Of a stretch of DNA of 64,000 nt, positions 12,101-25,300 are shown piece by piece (within the stretch, counting starts at the first letter, position 1; every line of letters starts with the position of its first letter). The notes under the pieces were generated by a model. It did no database searches. It was not told the DNA's origin and saw only the letters and a program-made list of their open reading frames with translations. Origin of the DNA: Rotaria sordida (taxonomy: Eukaryota > Rotifera > Eurotatoria > Philodinida > Philodinidae). Position numbers and translations under genes: made by a program. The stretch is taken from NCBI GenBank assembly GCA_905250125.1, contig CAJNOL010000618.1, positions 1-64,000 of the forward strand, given 5' to 3'.

Positions 12101-15100
12101 TTTATTCGTCTTACAGCTTCGAGTACATTGAATTATCATAAAGAGAATAAAGACGTGTACATAAGAGAACAAGTACAAACGATGATTACCTTTCAAAATT
12201 CTGATATTGACTCAATTGGTCTCTCGGATTATTATTCACGCACATTGGGTAGTAGCAGGTAAAAATAAACATTGAGTACAACAGAAAAGAAAATGTTATT
12301 AAAAAAATTTGCCTTAAGGAAATAAACTAATGTTTCTTCAAATATAGTATTATTTATTAAATAATTTTTCACATTCAATGTAAAAAAAATAGATTTATTA
12401 ATCATCGTATTAAACATTAACGATTTTATAAATAATATAAAAAACATATTTATATATTCGTTTTCTGTTTTTTCGCTCTACTCCATATTATTATTTATTG
12501 CTGTAAATATATTTAATGTTTTTTTAAAGGCTAAAAAATGGCGAAACAAATGGTAATGCACATCAACGTACACGTCATCCGAATTGGTCTAGTTTAGGTA
12601 GTCTTAATAGTTTTGGTGATTCAACAACAACTCCATCATCATCACAAGGACATACAGGTAGTGGAGGAAGTAATACTGGTGGTAGTGGTACTAGTGCACA
12701 AAAACGTGAAACATTACATAGTCGATTTGACTTTAAACAAACATTAGGTAAAGGTACATATGGTAAAGTAAAATTGGCATTAGATAAACGTAAAAATGAA
12801 CAAGTAGCAATAAAAACAATAAAAAAATCCCGTATTGAAAATCCACATGATTTAGCAAGAATTCGACGTGAAATTGATTTTATGACGAGTCTTAATCATC
12901 CATATATTATTAAAATAAAAGAAGGTATAATATAATTTTTTGTTTTGTTTTATATTTAAAAATTTCATTTATACAAAAATATTCATTGATAGTTTATGAA
13001 AGTCGAGAAAAAATTATTCTTGTTATGGAATATGCAAGTGGTGGTGAATTATATGATTATCTTAATCGTAAGAAACGTATACCAGAATCTCAAGCAAGAG
13101 CAATATTTCGACAAATTGTATCAGCTGTTCATTTTCTTCATAAAGTATATCAATAGATAAATTATTTTATTTTCAATAAAAAAAAAAAATTGATTTTTTC
13201 ATTAAAATTATTATTTCTTTTAGAATCATATTGTTCACAGAGATCTCAAATTGGAAAATATTCTAATTGATCATAAAGGAGATATCAAAGTAAATAGAAT
13301 TATTAACAAAAGAAAATATCGATTTAATCAATTATGTGTGTGTGTGTGTTTTTATTTGTTTGTAGTTGGCAGATTTTGGTCTAAGCAATAGCTGGTCACC
13401 TCGTCAATTATTGTATGTTACAGTTTATTTAAATGTGCAGATATATATGACTCTCTAGCTTTTAATCAGACACACTTTCTGTGGATCTCCACTCTACGCT
13501 TCACCAGAAATCGTCTCCGGTACACCATATCGTGGTCCCGAAGTATGCATTTCATTGTTTATTATTTCTTTGTAAATGAATATTTATGTTCAATATAGGT
13601 CGACTGTTGGTCATTAGGCGTTTTGCTATATACACTTGTTTTTGGTACGATGCCATTTCAAGGTGGCGATTATAATCGACTAGTACGCAATATAACTACA
13701 GGAAATTTTATTCAACCTCGTGAACAATCAGGTAATCAAAGTTATTCTAAGAATAGTAAAAAGGATAGAGTTATCGATAAAAAGAAAGATATAGATATAG
13801 ATCCCAAAGGCCCTTTATTTTACTTCGTAGAAAAAAAACTTTTTTCTTTTTACAAAACTTTTTAAAAATCGAAAAACACCTATAGGCGCGCTCGATCTTA
13901 TACGTAAATGTCTTACGGTATCACCATCAAAACGTTTTAATATTGACAATATTACTGTTCATGAATGGATTAATGTTGGTTATGATCGCCTACCTATGCA
14001 TTATTATCTTCCTTCAACAATGCAAAAAAATAATAATATGTTACCATCTCAACCAACATCATCAAAACCCAAGGAAACACCAAAAACAACACCAATGAAG
14101 TCTAAAACCAGATCAAAATCTATTCAAGCATCTGTTCCTAGATCTACTTATCCTCCTCCTCCTCCTCCCTCTCTTCCTCCTCCTGTTGATCCCCCTTCAG
14201 TTACTGTACCTCGACCATTATTGAAAAATGAACGAATATCAAATGCTGGATCAAAATTAAAACCATTGACAAATGGAAATCATCAAATAAGCCAATTTAA
14301 TCGATTAAAAGACAATAAAACAATAAAAAATAATAAAAATCAACCACAAAAATTTAATCAATTAAATAAATTAACATATAATTATAAACCAAATGGTAGT
14401 CTATCATCGTTAACATCATCATTTAAACCTCCTCCAATACATACGGTGAAATATTAGAAAAAAGAAAAAAAAATTAGAAATAGCTTTTGTTTTTTTTTTT
14501 TATTTTCTTCTTTTCTTTAGTCTCTTTTATTATATTAATTTTTTTCTTTGCCGGGATCTTAAAAAAAACTAATCTAATCCTATGCTTGAGCATGTTATAT
14601 ACATAAGTGAATATTTGGTGGTGGACTAAAACAAAAAGAATTTCGTATGCTTTTTTTTTTTTTTACTTTATTTCATTAATATCATAGGTGCTCTTTCACT
14701 TATACGATATTGCTTGACACCTGATGCTAATAATCGTGCTACAACAAAAGATATTCTTCGTCATGAATGGTTAGCAAATGGACCTGTTCTTTCATTAAAA
14801 CTTAATTCAATAACACCAACATCTATTCCACTTACAGATCAACAATCATATAAAGATTATGATAAAATTCCTTTACGTACAAATTTACCAACAACATACA
14901 ATGAAAAATCGGTATCACCAACAAGTTCACTTGTTGATCTTGAACTTCATACAAGTTCATTTTTTGATACAACAAAAATACATGATAATAATTTATTAAA
15001 AACTACTGAACAACAACAACAATCACAACGACGTAATCGAGCATCAGTTGCATCTGATTCAACACGTTATTATTCATCAACATCTCGTCCTTCAGATCGA

Positions 15101-15802
15101 CGACCATTGAGTTTATCACTTGATGATCAATATCCAAATAATCCTATAGATTATCATTTTACATCAACAAGTGAAAAACCATCATTATTATTAACACAAC
15201 CACAACCATATATTCGTCGTTCTCGTCGAACTGTTTCACCAACATCAACAAAAACGACATCATCATATGGTAATAATGATCGAATGAGTTCTTCACCAAT
15301 AAGTTATCGATATTCATTAGCAACATCATCTGATATAAAAAAACCACCATCACCTATTAGTCCATCAATTTATCCTGATTCATATGATTGTGATACAACA
15401 TTACGTGATTTTAAACGTAAACCTATTTTTAAATATACACCACCAATAATATCATCAACAAATGATTTAAATGTTGTACCAAGTCTTTCAAATTCAACAA
15501 CACCTGTTGCACCATCTGTATTTACAACATCAGCAATTAAATTTGCTCCAGCACCTATACGACGAATGAGTCCAACTAATGATCAAGAAAATAATATTAA
15601 TAGTTCTTTATTGAGTACAGCACGATATTTAAATAATACAATATCTAATCCATCTTCTAACATTGATGATAGTATTAATACAGCTACTACTAATCATAAT
15701 AATCGTCATGCATTATTAACTTCATATGAAACAAATAATTTACGAAAAAGTCGTTTATTAGACGATAACAATAATTTGATATCATTAAGGGTGCATGATT
15801 AA
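8840..15802 (+). CDS. NUAK: NUAK/SNARK-type AMPK-related Ser/Thr protein kinase
   Basis: AMPK-related kinase of the LKB1-activated group (metazoan NUAK1/2, worm UNC-82), acting on myosin phosphatase and cytoskeleton. Constant exons: 12530-12924, 12993-13144, 13224-13289, 13366-13412, 13470-13542, 13599-13731. They encode [22 protein letters not shown] (catalytic Lys), [30 protein letters not shown], the T-loop [14 protein letters not shown] with the LKB1-target Thr, and [14 protein letters not shown]. All match NUAK closely. Upstream are three possible first exons (8840-9171, 10950-11065, 12182-12258), and downstream two alternative terminal exons (13886-14457, 14688-15802); every combination keeps frame. 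Predicted proteins range from 504 to 770 aa. The segment after the alternative first exon is Ser/Thr/Gly-rich. Kinase identity is secure; isoform use is inferred from splice signals. Confidence 0.92.
10950..11065 (+). other. NUAK: NUAK alternative first exon B
   Basis: The ATG opens [20 protein letters not shown], rich in Arg/Tyr/Ala, and the exon ends LLAE at GA followed by GTAAGA, again phase 2. Spliced to 12530 it reads LLAELKNGE without a break. No stop separates the ATG from the donor. Confidence 0.65.
12182..12258 (+). other. NUAK: NUAK alternative first exon C
   Basis: The ATG opens [20 protein letters not shown], and the exon ends at AG followed by GTAAAA, phase 2. It is 272 bp upstream of the first kinase exon and gives the shortest N-terminus (25 codons plus a split codon). 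It could alternatively be part of a longer 5' leader exon. Confidence 0.55.
13886..14457 (+). other. NUAK: NUAK alternative terminal exon 1 (short tail)
   Basis: Begins after TATAG with the kinase C-lobe end: [18 protein letters not shown], then HEWINVGYD, which resembles the NUAK block WVNWGYK. A 155-residue Pro/Lys/Asn-rich tail follows, with a PPPPPP run, to a TAG stop at 14455-14457. It competes for the donor at 13731/13732 with the exon at 14688. Confidence 0.8.
14688..15802 (+). other. NUAK: NUAK alternative terminal exon 2 (long tail)
   Basis: Begins after ATCATAG in the same phase and encodes a second version of the same kinase subdomain: [18 protein letters not shown], then [13 protein letters not shown] Ser/Thr-rich tail of about 335 residues follows to TAA at 15800-15802. 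It is thus a paralogue of the exon at 13886 over the kinase part, with an unrelated tail. Confidence 0.8.
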
Positions 15803-16338
15803 TAATCTTTTATCTTTATTTTCTTTCTGTCTATCTCTCTATTTATCTCTATCTATCTATCTCTTGTTTTTTTTTTGTCCCAGTTTCAACTGTGATACTG
15901 TGTGACTTTCATTCACAAAGAAAGATAACAGTAGTAGACATTGATTTTTCTTGTCTGTACATCTACCCTTCTAATTGATCTCTTCCTCGTTTGTTTGTTT
16001 GTTTGTTTATTTGAATAAAAATTTTCATGTGTGTGCCCGTTTTCTTTTTACTTATTCAGGTTGTGTAAAACAAAAACGAAATATTGCTGATGTAACTTGC
16101 TGCTATGAAAATATTTATATGTATGCGTGCGTGTGTGTTATGTTTTAAAAGTTCGATTTTCTTTTTTTTTTGTCTTTTGTATCATAAAAAGAAAGAGTGA
16201 AAGTATAAACCTTGAAAGAAAAAATAATAAAAGAATTGGCTCATATTGTGTGTCTGAGTTTATTACATTAACATCAAGGTTAACTTTATTATTTAAAGAA
16301 AAAAAAAAAGAAAAAAATTCATTTCAAGGAGATATGAT
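15803..16338. other. Convergent 3' region between NUAK and TAF2
   Basis: About 540 bp between the NUAK stop (long isoform) and the TAF2 stop, read from opposite strands. It contains simple CTAT/CTCT and GTTT repeats (15830-15870, 15988-16010) and an AATAAA-type signal at 16013-16018 suitable for NUAK 3' end formation. No gene seen. Confidence 0.6.
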
Positions 16339-19300
16339 TTATTTACTAGTAGATGCTAATTTACTGGCAGCAGCTTTTGTATCATCAGCATAGCGAGCTA
16401 GACGAAAATAACTTAAACGTTCCTGAAAAAAAATCAAAAAAAATATTGAAATATTGTTTTTTCTTTTGGAATTTTTATTTACCGGATCGATATCAACTAT
16501 AGTATCAGATACATCATCAAGTTCATCTTTAATTAATATTTCATTCGTCTATGTAAATATTAAAAAAATCAGATATTATTCTTTTTCTTTTCCTTTTTTT
16601 TTACTTCATTCAATGATGGTAAACAGTTCGGTCGACTGAGGCCAAACATAATCTGATAAAGTTCAACAAGGTCATTTCGAATTTGATTATCGTATGCAAA
16701 ATTTCTAAAAAATTTTTAAATGAATATTATTGTTTTTATTTCGATTTTATTTTTTCATACTTTATCAATGACCATAATCGATGAACTGTTATTGGATTAT
16801 TAAGAGAACATGTTTGATTTTGTCGAAATGGTGGATGATGACATAAATGTTGAATAATTTTATGTCTAAAAAAAATTTTCAAAAAAGGGATAAAACAAAG
16901 CATCGAAATTCTAACAAACCTTAAATTATAATCAGGATCATTTGTAATAAGATTGAATATATATTCAAATACATCTTGATTCATTCGAACTAAAAATAAA
17001 AATAATTCTCGTTCAGATACTACTTCCTATGAGCGTGCGGTAATTGAGTTGAATACTTGACCCGAATGTAAACTCACTGAATCGGTTTGAGTTCCGAGAA
17101 TGATCGCATATCTGGACCTGATCTGGCAATTAATGAGATCTTCACATTTCAAACTGCTAATTTATATAAAAGCATAGGAGTGGAACCTTGAACAATTCAT
17201 TGTACTTGAGAACAAGTCACAGAAGTGAAAAGTTATATTGTTTTTATTAAATGAGTTCATTTTTAATCAAAAAGAGCTGAACATGTATTATCATAAGGCA
17301 AACGTATACTTCGCAAAATTCATTGTATTTTTAAAAGCAGAAAGACACCGAGTGAATCCTGAAACTAAATAGTACAGTTTTTCATATAAAATGAAAGTTT
17401 GAAAACTGTACTATAACAGTGTCTGTTGAGTGTTGATTAGCACCGATTGCAAAAAGTTGCACTTGCCTCGGACATTTGTTCTTATCAGTGATTGTCATCA
17501 AGGTAAGGTTAAATATAGTTTGCCCTGTTAACGGTTTTTTGACAAAAGGTCATCTGAAAATCTTTTCTGTATGTAGACATGAGTCGTTTGGAATATGTGT
17601 TGTCTATGTAATTTCATTAGAACTTATGAATTTTGATACTCATTCGGATTTATTATCGTTTAATACGAACTTTTTCGATTGCGTGAAAGTTCAACACCTC
17701 TTATCACACAAAAGATCACGTCTAACAAATGATAAAAAAAAAATCAATCTTGACCTATTGTTAAATGGTGATCAAAGTATCCGATTCAATTAAATGATGA
17801 TATTCAATCATAAAGATTCAACTCTTTTTTCATTGAGAGATATTTTAGTTTTGTATGCATAAAACAGTAAAATAATTGGATTAAAAAACGATTATTTTTC
17901 GTCAAAAAAAAAATTTAAAATAACATTAAACATTCTTTCTCATCAATTAAACAGATTTGAAGAAAGCATAAATTTAAGATCAGATAACAATAGTACCATT
18001 TTAATTGATGTCAAACAGATTTATGGTTGGTTTTTTTTTACATAGATAATATTCTTTTGAAATGATGTAAAAAAGATATAAGCACTGAACATAATAAAAC
18101 GGTTAGAATTTTTCATTAGATTATCAATCCATTCTATAGTCGAGTTTAATTTATATGTTCGATCCTGAGAGCAGGACATGGTGAAAAAAATTGTCCTGTA
18201 ACGATTTCTGCTTTCTATATCCACTCACTATCAACTATAATTACGCAGTAAACAGAAGCATAAAAGTGAAGAGTTACTTCAAAGTCTACAGTTATATTAT
18301 GATTTGTATATTTTAAGACAAAATTTTGATCTGTGATGAACTAGCTTCTATCATATTGAGTTGTTGTCTGAAAGCTATCTATTAAATATTGGTTCTTTTT
18401 GATTGTAAAAATAACCATATGAATTTGTTTTTATGATCAATAGATATATGCGATTATTTGTATTTAAACTTTATTACAATAGTCACAATGAGTCCTGCTA
18501 TCTGGTAAAAGGTACATGAACTTCAATCCTTTTGCTGGATATTTTGATTACAAATAGAATTTGATAAACTCTGATCGTAAGCAGCAATCTGAGATTGATA
18601 GGCGGGTATGGATCATGAGATTTATTTTTTAAGTTGACATATCCTAATCAGAGTTTAGTATTTTAATTTAATGAATAAGCAATTTTATCTTTTATTATAT
18701 ATATATCTTACTTTCAATTTGCTCAACAAGAATTTCACAAGCTATTAATCGTACACGATCAAACATTCCATATGATGCATATTCATAAAAAACATTAATA
18801 TCAATAGGTATACCACTAATAATATTTAATTTATGTAAAACTCTTAAACAACTACATGTAACACAAAATCCATATGATGGAATAATTTTATCATAATTAA
18901 GTTGTAATAATATCTCATCAAATATTCGTTTTGTATTAGTATCTAATGTATGATTTAATAAAAGATCAACATTTGTTGTTGTACTTGTTAAACCAATATT
19001 TGTTAATGTATTACTAAGTGAATCAATTAATGATGAACGATAGAAAGCATCAGAAAAGCGATTTTTAGAATTCTCATTATAATGTATTAATTCAAATAGA
19101 AAATTAATTACTTCTGGTGGACATACACGATCTTTATTACGTTGTAATGCTATAGCTTGTGGAATTGTTTTTTGTATCATATACATTTGTGAATTTGAAA
19201 AATCATTTATACGTACAATATTTGCTGATGGTACTGTTAATGATAAATTATTTGTTGAAGATGTTGTTACATTTGTTGATGATAATGTTGAATTTGTTGA

Positions 19301-22300
19301 CATAAATACACGACGAAAAAAACTTAATGTTGCTAATGTACCTGTCCATGTATTTGCCATAGAATTTGCAATCTAAATAAATGTTCAAATAGATTTTTGT
19401 AAGATGAAAAATAAAAATCATATATCAAATAGGTCATTGGATCTACAGTTAGAAATTAGAAAATAGATGAGAAAAAAAAACAGATGACTCTTTGCTATCT
19501 AAGTACTATCGAATTAGATAAAGGAAGTAGATTGTAACAAACTTTTTTTGATAAGATATTGGATGCAAATATTGATTTATAGGAATAATATTTAAAATAA
19601 ATATCGAACAGTACTAACACCTGTTACGTCAATTTGATCAATTCGTAGTTAGTACTATGAAAAATAATTTTTTTAGAATAATTTTATTATCTTAATGCTA
19701 AACACTTTGTTAGAACTAATAGATAATCAAAAAAGCATTCTGCAGCCGTTTTTAAAGAATTTCTCATCGACAAACGATAGAAATCTGCAGCTTTTGTTAT
19801 GACCTTCCATCTAGGAATGGATAATTTGGAATCGAAATAAAAAACCAATGATAACATACTATAAAAAGAAAATGAAAACTAACGACTTCTGCACGATCCA
19901 GGAAATAAGAGAACTGATATCAATCCCGAAATAGCTGCCTTTGTAAGTGTCTAATTATATATCATTTCCTGAAATGTCTCATTTTTCAAAAAAATAATTG
20001 ATGATGAGTAGATTTCGAGTTTTATACAGATAAAATAACTGCGTAAAAAAATCAAATTAGTGATAAAGGCAAATGCGTCATTGATTGTCGATTCTGCATC
20101 TTCACAAATGTAACCATATCAACATCATAATCAGTACTATGGAATACAGAATTAATAGGATATCACGAATGACCAAAAAAGAATCAATTAAAAATACTAA
20201 ACGAAAATATACAGAATAATATATCGTGATTTTTAAAATGTATTCAGAAGTTAAATTTCGTATGGTATTAATATAATGAAAAATTATTAATCCTATCAGC
20301 TTTTGAATATGTTTACTCATTTGTTCTTGCTCTATTCTAGAACATTTATGCTGAATAGATCTATGCTATATTATCATGAGACGCCTCATATACTGTAAAC
20401 TCATTTTAATATAAAATAAAGCGAATAATTTGTTTGATTATCTTTTCTATCGAAGAGAAAATTATTAATCGAGTTTTTGTATGATATAATAGAATAAATA
20501 AAATTCATACATGAGTAAGAACATATGCACATTCAATTCGAACACGATAAAAACAATTTGATGAATCTAAAACAGTGCCAAGTGTTTCTCGAGTATTTTG
20601 ACTTGGATATCGTTTAAGTGCTTCAAGTGCTTCAAACTGTGAAAGAATATCACGTTCATAACGTAATTCACATTGCCAATTATAATCAGCTTGTTCAAAT
20701 TGTAGTTCACGAATAACTTTTAAATCAGGATCAATTCTTATCCATAATATTGGACATTCAGGACTAAAAAAACAAAAACAAAAAACAAAATAAAAATTGT
20801 CTTGCATATAAACTTCTTTACTCCATTTGATTAAGATCCATATCAACTTCATCACCAGATATTAGTGGAATTTTCTTTTTTTTATTTCTAAATAAAATAA
20901 AAAAGATATATATATATAACGGATGATCGAAAAGTTTTTCGACAAGATGGTTTGTTCACTTTTGATCCACTAGAAAGTATTTCCGACGAGCCAAAAGTTT
21001 TTGAGTTAGGATGCTTTTTTCGAATATGGGCGTAGAGATTTTGTTTGAGAGTAGTGAGGGACTTTTTGAAAGACCTAAAAATGGTGAGATAACTGGTTTT
21101 TGTTTACCCTATAAATCCCTTTTCGGAAGTGCACAAAATTCTCTAAGTCAGACGTTTTTGCAGAACGGATACTTTTCTACAGATTGTGATATTGAACTCA
21201 TGAAGGAATCTCTTCAACTGCTTCCTTCCGATTTCAATGATCTTTTATCGATACATATATTACATAGTGTTCTAATGAAAACCTTAAAGAATTTGACTAA
21301 GTTATCAAATATTTAACATGTCTATTTTCTAAAGACCCCAGATTTTCGGAAAACTCGTATTTTTGAGTTTTGATCTGAAACTTTGTGCATATAGAGAACT
21401 CAATTTGACTAGCTTCCATAAGAAATGCATGATGTATACGCTATCCATGGAAAAAGGTTAGGAAGAGCTAGTCTAGTTGAGTTTCTATATGTACAAAGTT
21501 TCAGATCGAAATTCGAAAATACGAGTTTTCCGAAAACCTGGTGCCTCTAGAAAAAATAATCATATTAAAAATTCGATAATTTAGTCAAATCCTAATAGAA
21601 ATCTAAATCCTTTTAGGGTTTTTATTAAAACACTATGCAGTATTCATAGGCAAACAACCATTGAAATTGGAAAGAGACATTTGAAGAGGTTCTTTTACAA
21701 GCTGTAGTTTTTACTCAAGTATTTTTTTAAGAGCTCATTTTAGCGTAAGATACTTGTCGATTTTTTAAAAATGGATATTTATGAAAAACGAATATTGAGA
21801 TGCCTTGCCGAAAGACAAAGTACATTTAGTAGGGTAGCCTCAGATCTACAAGGTGATATATAAATAAAGATCCACAGTTTTATTTTTGAATCACAATATT
21901 GAAAATACAAAAATTTTCTATCAAAACTAATTTTTTAAGTCTTTCAAAGGTTATTTCACTATTTTCGAACAAAATTTCCAAGTCCATAATCGAAAACAGC
22001 ATCTTAAATCATAGTTTTTAACTCGTTGAAAATACTTTCTAGCGGGTCAAAAATGAACAAACATTTTGTCGAATTTATTTTTAAAATTTTAATTTACCGA
22101 CGAACTTTCGAATGACATGTTAATTCATATTTTGTAACACTATCTTCTAATAATATCGTATGACTAAATGAACCTTCTAATTCTTGTACACGTATAACTA
22201 ATGAACCCTAAAAGATATTTGATTTTATTAATTAAAAATCGACTTTTTTTTTCTTATATATATTTTCATACTAAAAATTTTTTTGAACCTTTAATTGTTG

Positions 22301-25300
22301 TATCTTGTTTAAGTTCTAATTCAACAACATTTCGTTTACGACTAAATGTAAAACTTCCAATTAACCTTGGACAACCTGATTCATATCTTAAATAGATAAA
22401 AAAAAAAAAACAAAAATCAATTATTCATAAGAAAATAACAAATTCTAACATACACCCATTGTGTTAATAATGCTTGAATATCTTTTGTTGTTAATGTACT
22501 AACAACACGTGAAAATGATTTACTTGATATATGTAAACGTGAACGTGAACTAAGTGGTGCATCTTTTAAACAAGCTGTTGTAGCTAAACACATAAGTTTA
22601 TTAAGAATCTAAATAAAATTTATATAGATATTATTTATATTATTTTATGATGAAATTTACCTGCATCATAATTTCTCGACCAATAAAATCATCAATCATT
22701 CGTACGACAAGATGAGCTTTTTTTGCTGCTACCTTAAAAACGAAAAAATAAAATTTTCTTTTTGAATATAGAATTCGATAAAATGAATTGATTTATACTT
22801 CTAGATATTGAGAGGACATCATTGTTCCACGACGATTATTTACATTTGTTATATCTGATTCAGATTTTATCGGAGCAAAATCAAGACGAATTGGATTTTC
22901 TTCACGTTCATATCGAATAACATCAAGCATATCCTATATTTTAGTTTCAGAAAAAAAAACAAGAAAATTTCCTTTTTTTTCCTTATTCCACTGTTATTTA
23001 CTTGATTAAGATTATAACGATATTCATTATTTCCAAATGCTCGTCTTGTATATAAACTAGTTAAATATAAAGCTAAACCTTTTAATAACCACCAATCACG
23101 CCTAAAATAAAATTAATTCTTTTGTTTTTTTATTAAAATAAGATATAAAATAATTAACCAAGAACGCATGGTTATAAAACAACCAAAAAATTGATTTGCT
23201 AATGCAAATGCCATTTGCGTTCTTGAATGCCATGTTGCTTCAATTACGGTTGATGGATATAATAAATTAACACTAAAAAAAGATAATGAGTAAATTCATG
23301 GATATCAAAGTATTTATCTAGAAAAGGCTTTTTTTTTATTGACATTTGTCTTGCTATTGTCACTTTCAAAAAGCAATGACATAGACTATTTTTTGAATGA
23401 TTTTGATAGAAACAACATTGAAATCTGGTGGTTTTCACTGTTCAAGAGAGAAGACCCTGGTTCATCCATATAGGCTGAAATCTAATCGTTCAACAATTGA
23501 CATATCAGATAAGTTGTCTGCGTAGATTTTCAAAAAAGATATTCTGAAACCATTTCCCACTGTATTTCGACTTAGAATATGACTAATCTATAGGAAAAAC
23601 TCTTGTTTTTTTATCTACACAAACCTCAACTTTCTAGTATATTCCGTTCAAAAGTTACAAGAGTGTTGTCGAGATCCTTGATTTCAGCAAATTGACCTTG
23701 GAAGACTTCAAAAGAGCTCAAAATCAGGGTAATTCATCATGCTGAGTTGAATGGTGATGTTTGTTTTCAGTTGCAAAGCGATCTGAGACCACTATTTTAG
23801 TATTTTTGAAATTTCAAAAATTCTTCTATATATTGAATTTATCTGGTCCAAGATCGATCTGTGACGGAGTGGTCTTAACTAAGATCTGAGTTTTTCACAA
23901 CAAAGCATAACAATATCGAAAGTGTCTGTACTCGGAAACAATTATATCCCGGTTAAATCTCAATAATAAGAAGAATCTTTTGGAAGTCATTGAAATAATC
24001 CGAAGACTTTCCAATCCGAAATACTGCTTTCAAGTTCCATTGATTTCTGTCGCATGATCAAAGTTTTTCGATTTTTTTCTTGTGCAGTATCAGCGATCTC
24101 GATGATGAGATCTGCGTTTGATGAGTGAAAGAAGAGTATTCTAATGCATTTAACAGGAGAACGCTAAATTCGAAGAAAGTTGACGAATGACCCAAACCCT
24201 AATTTATAAGTTTGAGCTTTTATAGTTGTCTCAACATCTAAGTGAGCGACCACATCCAACTTTGCATATTGATATCCTCCTACTTCCGGTTTATATTTGT
24301 GGAAAAAACTTTGTGCCTACATAGTTTAATAATTATGAGAATTGTTTTCATTCAGACGAAAACTACCCAAACGGTTTGATGCATTCTCAATGTTTGCTTA
24401 ATAATTAAGAGGGATAGGTATAAGCTCAATCACTCGACAGGAGCAACAGTTAGTGATCTGTGCTTTTCAGCAATCGAAAGAGAAGAATTCTAGACGTCTT
24501 TTTTCTTGATACTATATAAGACAAGATTATTTTAAAACCTATCATCTTCACAAACAATTTAAAAAACATGCATGAAAATAGAGTTTCTTTTCAAAAAAAT
24601 TTGCTAAAAATCAACAGAATTCTCTAGCACTTAACTGAATGCCTATTCGATTTCGTTTACTCAATATTGAGATGTAAGAAGATAATCACCTGAATCGTAC
24701 CTCAAACTATAGATAAGAAATCCTTCTATCTGAAGTACCTCTCAACATCAAAATCACATTGAAACAGAACATCGAATTCATGCATTTTTTTGATTGTTTT
24801 GCAAAGATGATGGATCTTAAAACATCCTGAAAACCACTAGTCACTAGCTGTTGCTATTGTCGAGTTATTGAACTTACCACCACTTAGAGTTAGTCGGGTC
24901 CGAGATCTATCCGGCTGGCTCTATACTCATCTCTTTTTAATTGTGACTCGCTGATAAGTTGAATACTTCATGGATTTATTCTTATCAAAATTTTTTTTTC
25001 TTCCACTATTTATATGGGATTTATTTACTTAAATATAGCCATAGATGCAAATGGTATACATTCAGCATGTGGTTCAGTAACAAATACTTGTTTATAATTA
25101 GGATATTGACAACTTGCATTTAATAATTCTTCGTAATATTCAAGTGGCTAGAATTTTTAAAAAATCAAATAGAAAATTTTTCAAATAAAAACATGAATAA
25201 GAGTTTCTTCTTGATTACTTCATGGACAAAACTTGTAGTATTTGTTAGAAGTGTTAATAAACCAGGAAGACAATAATTTGTTATTTCTTGAGTATTAGAA

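Larger units (their letters stand above)
9172..12529. other. NUAK 5' introns
   Basis: Long AT-rich intronic sequence interrupted only by first exons B and C. No transposon with clear ends was recognised. A stretch at about 9611-9645 (AATGACTCGAATAATTCTAG and on) resembles 49915-49945, next to the hAT remnant, so it may be a dispersed repeat end. Confidence 0.5.

Noticed and set aside
13732..13865. Extension of the kinase frame past 13731 to a stop at 13865
   Set aside because: It reads through a good donor (GGTAATC) and interrupts the kinase domain before its last subdomain; the two downstream exons restore the domain. Intron retention remains possible.
15159..15353. Minus-strand frame rich in Met and Val
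   Set aside because: Antisense shadow of the Ser/Thr/His-rich tail in the second NUAK terminal exon.
21011..21316. 101-codon frame inside the family A element in TAF2
   Set aside because: It covers one arm of the inverted repeat and matches no transposase; probably chance.
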